From contig NZ_CP150662.1 in assembly GCF_038024125.1 (NCBI RefSeq), positions 1,753,501 through 1,817,500 of the forward strand: DNA of 64,000 nt, given 5' to 3'. The stretch's first letter is position 1. Every line of letters starts with the position of its first letter. Of the stretch, positions 61,343-64,000 are shown in pieces. A program made the position numbers and the translations under genes. Source of the DNA: Polaribacter gangjinensis (GTDB taxonomy: Bacteria > Bacteroidota > Bacteroidia > Flavobacteriales > Flavobacteriaceae). The notes below the pieces were generated by a model, which was not told the DNA's origin, searched no databases, and saw nothing but the letters and a program-made list of their open reading frames with translations.

Positions 61343-62481
61343 ACTGTAGGTTCTTTTTTATGTAAAAAACGGGTTAGTTTTATAGATAAATCTAACAAAA
61401 TAATTTTTGCATTCCCATTTCTTTCAATGTGATACATGGCATCTGAAATTTCCTTTTCGATGTCTAAAATATTATTTGAGTGCACAAATGGAGCAAATTT
61501 CGACAGATTAAAATCGGTTTTTGTTTCGATAAATACCAATTGTTCTGATTTGTAATTGAACAACAACGCTTGCCTGAAAAACTGCAAACAATATTCTAAA
61601 AATCGTTTTTGAGTTTCGCGACCAGTTTTTGAAATGGTATCAGACCAAGCAATCAATTGCTGCACAACTGTTACATTTCCTTTGGCGCGAAATGCCGTAC
61701 GAACCCAAGCCACAAACCATTCTTCAAAAACCAAATCACTAGAATCATTTTGCATTAATTGCAAGGCTTTGTTATAATTTCCTTCAGCTTGATGTGCAAT
61801 ATTTGATGCTTCGTTTTCACTCAATTGATAATTTACTACCAATGAATTGGCAATGTCTCGTTCACTCAATCCAGGAAAATGCAATGCTTGACAACGTGAT
61901 TTTATGGTGCTTAAAAGCTGTTCCTCATCTTCAACAATAAGTAAGAAAATTGTTTTTTGAGGTGGTTCTTCAATCAGTTTTAGCAATTTATTTGCAGCAG
62001 AAGTATGCATTTTTTCAGCCATCCAAATAATCATCACTTTAAATCCACCTTCATAAGATTTTAACTGTAATTTTTTTACAATTTCTTCTGATTCCTCCAC
62101 ATTTATCAATCCTTGTTTGTTTTCAACACCAATATGTTGCAGCCAATTGAATAAACTTCCATAAGGTTGTGTTTCCATAAATTGACGCCAATCTTCTAAA
62201 AAAGCATTGCTTGTAGGATGACTTTTTACAACATCATTGGTAGTTACAGGAAATGAAAAATGCAAATCTGGATGTTGTAATTTTTCGCATTTTAAAGCAC
62301 TAATTTCTGGATTTTCAGAAAAATGAGACAACAAAAACTGCGCATAAGCAAGTGCCATTGGCAATGTTCCTGAACCTTCTTTTCCAATAAAAAGTTGTGC
62401 ATGAGGAATTCTGCCATTTTCTGCAGCCGTTTGCAAATGTTTTTTGATGTGGTCTTGACCTATAATCTGATTGAAAAGCAT
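61339..62481 (-). CDS. holB: DNA polymerase III subunit delta'
   Basis: A 380-residue clamp-loader subunit. N-terminal FNQIIGQDHIKKHLQ and PHAQLFIGKEGSG are typical; the P-loop is degenerate (GKEGSGTL, no Lys-Ser/Thr), as in other delta' subunits. The sensor region includes LIEEPPQKTIFLL and STIKSRCQALHF with the conserved SRC motif. It loads the sliding clamp with gamma/tau and delta. An upstream TTG (62487) is rejected for ATG 62481. It converges with ribE, overlapping by 4 bp. Confidence 0.93.
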   Translation of the reverse strand: MLFNQIIGQDHIKKHLQTAAENGRIPHAQLFIGKEGSGTLPMALAYAQFLLSHFSENPEISALKCEKLQHPDLHFSFPVTTNDVVKSHPTSNAFLEDWRQFMETQPYGSLFNWLQHIGVENKQGLINVEESEEIVKKLQLKSYEGGFKVMIIWMAEKMHTSAANKLLKLIEEPPQKTIFLLIVEDEEQLLSTIKSRCQALHFPGLSERDIANSLVVNYQLSENEASNIAHQAEGNYNKALQLMQNDSSDLVFEEWFVAWVRTAFRAKGNVTVVQQLIAWSDTISKTGRETQKRFLEYCLQFFRQALLFNYKSEQLVFIETKTDFNLSKFAPFVHSNNILDIEKEISDAMYHIERNGNAKIILLDLSIKLTRFLHKKEPTV

Positions 62482-62560
62482 GCACAAATATAAGAGATAA
62501 TTTACGCAAACGTTATCTTAATTTTTAAGAAATCAATTTCATAAAACGTAAAGAAATAAG

Positions 62561-62568
62561 TATTTTTG
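62561..62568 (+). promoter_or_regulatory. Promoter -7 box (TATTTTTG) for pgk
   Basis: Exact TAnnTTTG; transcription would start near 62574-62577, giving a leader of about 105 nt that contains the whole structured element. Confidence 0.55.
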
Positions 62569-62587
62569 TTGAAAATACATTCATAAT

Positions 62588-62657
62588 GAAATTGCGATTA
62601 ACAAAGAGTTTGCATTAGCAAACACCATTAATTGAAAACGCAATCGCATATTTGACC
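62588..62657 (+). promoter_or_regulatory. Putative structured leader RNA element, copy B (pgk leader)
   Basis: Aligns without gaps to the plsC-leader element at 4485-4554. It has the perfect hairpin GTTTGC-ATTA-GCAAAC (62608-62623). The outer helix pairs ATTGCG (62591-62596) with CGCAAT (62639-62644) in the same register as copy A, with one C-G to U-A compensatory change. It ends 23 nt before the pgk ATG, as in copy A. Confidence 0.6.
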
Positions 62658-62680
62658 AATTAAAAATACAACTTACAAAT

Positions 62681-63868
62681 ATGAAAACATTACAAGATTT
62701 TAATTTTAAAGATAAAAAAGCAATTATTCGTGTTGATTTCAATGTGCCATTGAACAACAAATTCGAAGTAACTGATGCAACAAGAATTGAAGCAGCAAAA
62801 TCAACCATCATCAAAATTTTAGAAGATGGAGGAAGTTGTGTTTTGATGTCGCATTTAGGAAGACCAAAAGGCGTTCAAGATGAATTTTCATTGCGTCATA
62901 TTGTAAAAGACATCACCAAAATTATTGGTTGTACTGTAAATTTTGTGGACGATTGTATTGGTGAAAAAGCTGAAAAAGCTGCTGCTGAATTGAAAAATGG
63001 TCAAATTTTATTGTTAGAAAATCTTCGTTTTTATGCTGAAGAAGAAAAAGGTGATGTTGCATTTGCAGAAAAATTATCGAAATTGGGAGATATTTATGTA
63101 AATGATGCTTTTGGAACTGCACACAGAGCACATGCTTCAACAACCATTATTGCTCAGTTTTTTGAGGGTAAAAAATGTTTTGGAGAGTTGTTGGTGAGAG
63201 AAATTGAAAGCATTGATAAGGTTTTGAACAATTCCGAAAGACCAGTTTTAGCGATTTTAGGTGGTGCAAAAGTATCCTCTAAAATTACCGTAATTGAAAA
63301 TATTTTAGACAAAGTTGACCATTTAATTTTAGGTGGAGGGATGAGTTTTACCTTTATAAAAGCACATGGTGGAAAAATCGGAAATTCGATTTGTGAAGAT
63401 GATAAAATGGAGTTGGCATTGGAAATTTTGAAAAAAGCCAAAGAAAAAGGTGTTACTGTTCACATTCCTGTGGATGTTGTAGCTGCTGATAAATTTAGTA
63501 ATGATGCAAATACACAAATTTGCGACATCAATAATATTCCTGATGGTTGGGAAGGTGTGGATGCTGGACCAAAATCTCTTGAACTATTTGATGCTGTTGT
63601 AAACCAATGCAAAACGATTTTATGGAACGGACCTTTAGGCGTTTTTGAAATGGAAAAATTCGCCGCAGGTACCATTGCTTTGGGTCATTCAATTGACAAA
63701 GCAACTAAAAACGGAGCGTTTTCTTTAGTTGGTGGTGGAGATTCTGTGGCCGCTGTAAAACAATTCGGATTTGAAGACAAAGTAAGTTACGTTTCTACAG
63801 GTGGAGGTGCTATGTTAGAAATGTTAGAAGGAAAATCATTGCCAGGAATTGATGCAATTCTAAACTAA
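62681..63868 (+). CDS. pgk: Phosphoglycerate kinase
   Basis: A 395-residue glycolytic enzyme transferring phosphate between 1,3-bisphosphoglycerate and ADP. It shows [23 protein letters not shown], the [12 protein letters not shown] loop, [27 protein letters not shown] and the C-terminal [13 protein letters not shown] nucleotide site. Length is normal. Its leader carries the element shared with plsC, and a strong terminator follows, so it is a single-gene transcript. Confidence 0.97.
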   Translation: MKTLQDFNFKDKKAIIRVDFNVPLNNKFEVTDATRIEAAKSTIIKILEDGGSCVLMSHLGRPKGVQDEFSLRHIVKDITKIIGCTVNFVDDCIGEKAEKAAAELKNGQILLLENLRFYAEEEKGDVAFAEKLSKLGDIYVNDAFGTAHRAHASTTIIAQFFEGKKCFGELLVREIESIDKVLNNSERPVLAILGGAKVSSKITVIENILDKVDHLILGGGMSFTFIKAHGGKIGNSICEDDKMELALEILKKAKEKGVTVHIPVDVVAADKFSNDANTQICDINNIPDGWEGVDAGPKSLELFDAVVNQCKTILWNGPLGVFEMEKFAAGTIALGHSIDKATKNGAFSLVGGGDSVAAVKQFGFEDKVSYVSTGGGAMLEMLEGKSLPGIDAILN

Positions 63869-63889
63869 GAATTCTTAAAATTTTTGTTA

Positions 63890-63920
63890 AAAAAGTTCTC
63901 GTTAAAGAGAACTTTTTTTT
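63890..63920 (+). terminator. Rho-independent terminator of pgk
   Basis: GTTCTC (63895-63900) and GAGAAC (63907-63912) with flanking A/T pairs, loop GTTAAA, and a T-run of eight. Confidence 0.9.
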
Positions 63921-63948
63921 GTGCCTTTAATTGCTGTGAAATAAGCCT

Positions 63949-63956
63949 TATTTTTG
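63949..63956 (+). promoter_or_regulatory. Promoter -7 box (TATTTTTG) for the next gene
   Basis: Exact TAnnTTTG 27 nt before the ATG at 63983; a TTG at 63931-63933 is a little close (15 bp). Confidence 0.5.
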
Positions 63957-63982
63957 CACTCTTTAAAAAAATCATCAAAAAA

Positions 63983-64000
63983 ATGAAATACACAACCTTA
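63983..64000 (+). CDS. Start of a gene cut off by the window end
   Basis: Only six codons (MKYTTL) are visible after a plausible promoter and an A-rich leader. No identity can be given. Confidence 0.4.

Noticed and set aside
61339..62481. Degenerate P-loop of the DnaX-like protein as a sign of a broken gene
   Set aside because: Delta' subunits normally lack a working P-loop; length and the SRC motif are intact.

Overview
The window is AT-rich chromosomal DNA from a member of the Bacteroidota, most likely a (marine) Flavobacteriaceae. The evidence is: a type IX secretion 'type B' C-terminal sorting domain; an Oar-like TonB-dependent receptor with an N-terminal carboxypeptidase-like domain; a bacterial GH3-family protein; Bacteroidota-only families (DUF6341, DUF6427); and many promoters with the Bacteroidota -7 box TAnnTTTG close to start codons, with almost no Shine-Dalgarno sites. 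I could not name the genus. Nearly all of the window is core chromosome. I see no prophage, insertion sequence or CRISPR array.

Layout. 1-5 kb: truncated AddB-like repair protein, omega-amidase-like hydrolase, acyl-ACP desaturase, PlsC acyltransferase and a small membrane protein. 5-12.4 kb: Oar-like receptor, pgi, an M23 lipoprotein and a DUF3108 protein. 12.4-18.7 kb: aromatic amino acid catabolism (tryptophan 2,3-dioxygenase, HPPD, homogentisate dioxygenase) followed by an Fe-S/electron transfer set (FNR, Nfu, Mrp). 18.8-22 kb: alkyltransferase-like protein, gamma-glutamylcyclotransferase-like protein, trmB, DUF6341, DUF6427, upp. 22-28.5 kb (plus strand): EamA transporter, yicC, gmk, nadD, M23 peptidase, GH3 protein, queD. 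28.5-30.3 kb is the least ordinary part: a secreted-kelch / membrane / winged-helix protein facing a 91-residue orphan gene across a palindrome. 30.4-42.5 kb: pth, rplY, prs, tRNA-Leu, an FGE-like lipoprotein, CNNM protein, hflX, GDPD, ClC channel, aspS, rsmI. 42.6-50.6 kb: SGNH hydrolase, HopJ-like protein, T9SS-secreted C-type lectin/Ig protein, OsmC, recJ, PIF1-type helicase. 50.7-54.7 kb: 2-oxoglutarate dehydrogenase E2 and E1. 54.9-55.2 kb: tRNA-Asn, tRNA-Gly, tRNA-Leu. 55.2-59.6 kb: Lrp regulator and the yceD-rpmF-fabH-accB-accC fatty-acid operon. 59.7-64 kb: pdxA, ribE, holB, pgk and the first codons of another gene.

The most interesting signal is a 70-nt element that occurs twice: in the leader of plsC (minus strand, 4485-4554) and in the leader of pgk (plus strand, 62588-62657). 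The copies align without gaps at about 76% identity. Both contain a perfect GTTTGC-N4-GCAAAC hairpin with a diverged loop. Both have an outer helix in the same register with one compensatory C-G to U-A change. Both end exactly 23 nt before the start codon. This looks like an RNA regulatory element. Other points are the kelch/winged-helix regulator, a small-RNA candidate upstream of hflX, a Gln in place of the gating Glu of the ClC protein, and several intergenic inverted repeats. All calls come from reading the sequence by eye; no search or folding program was run.
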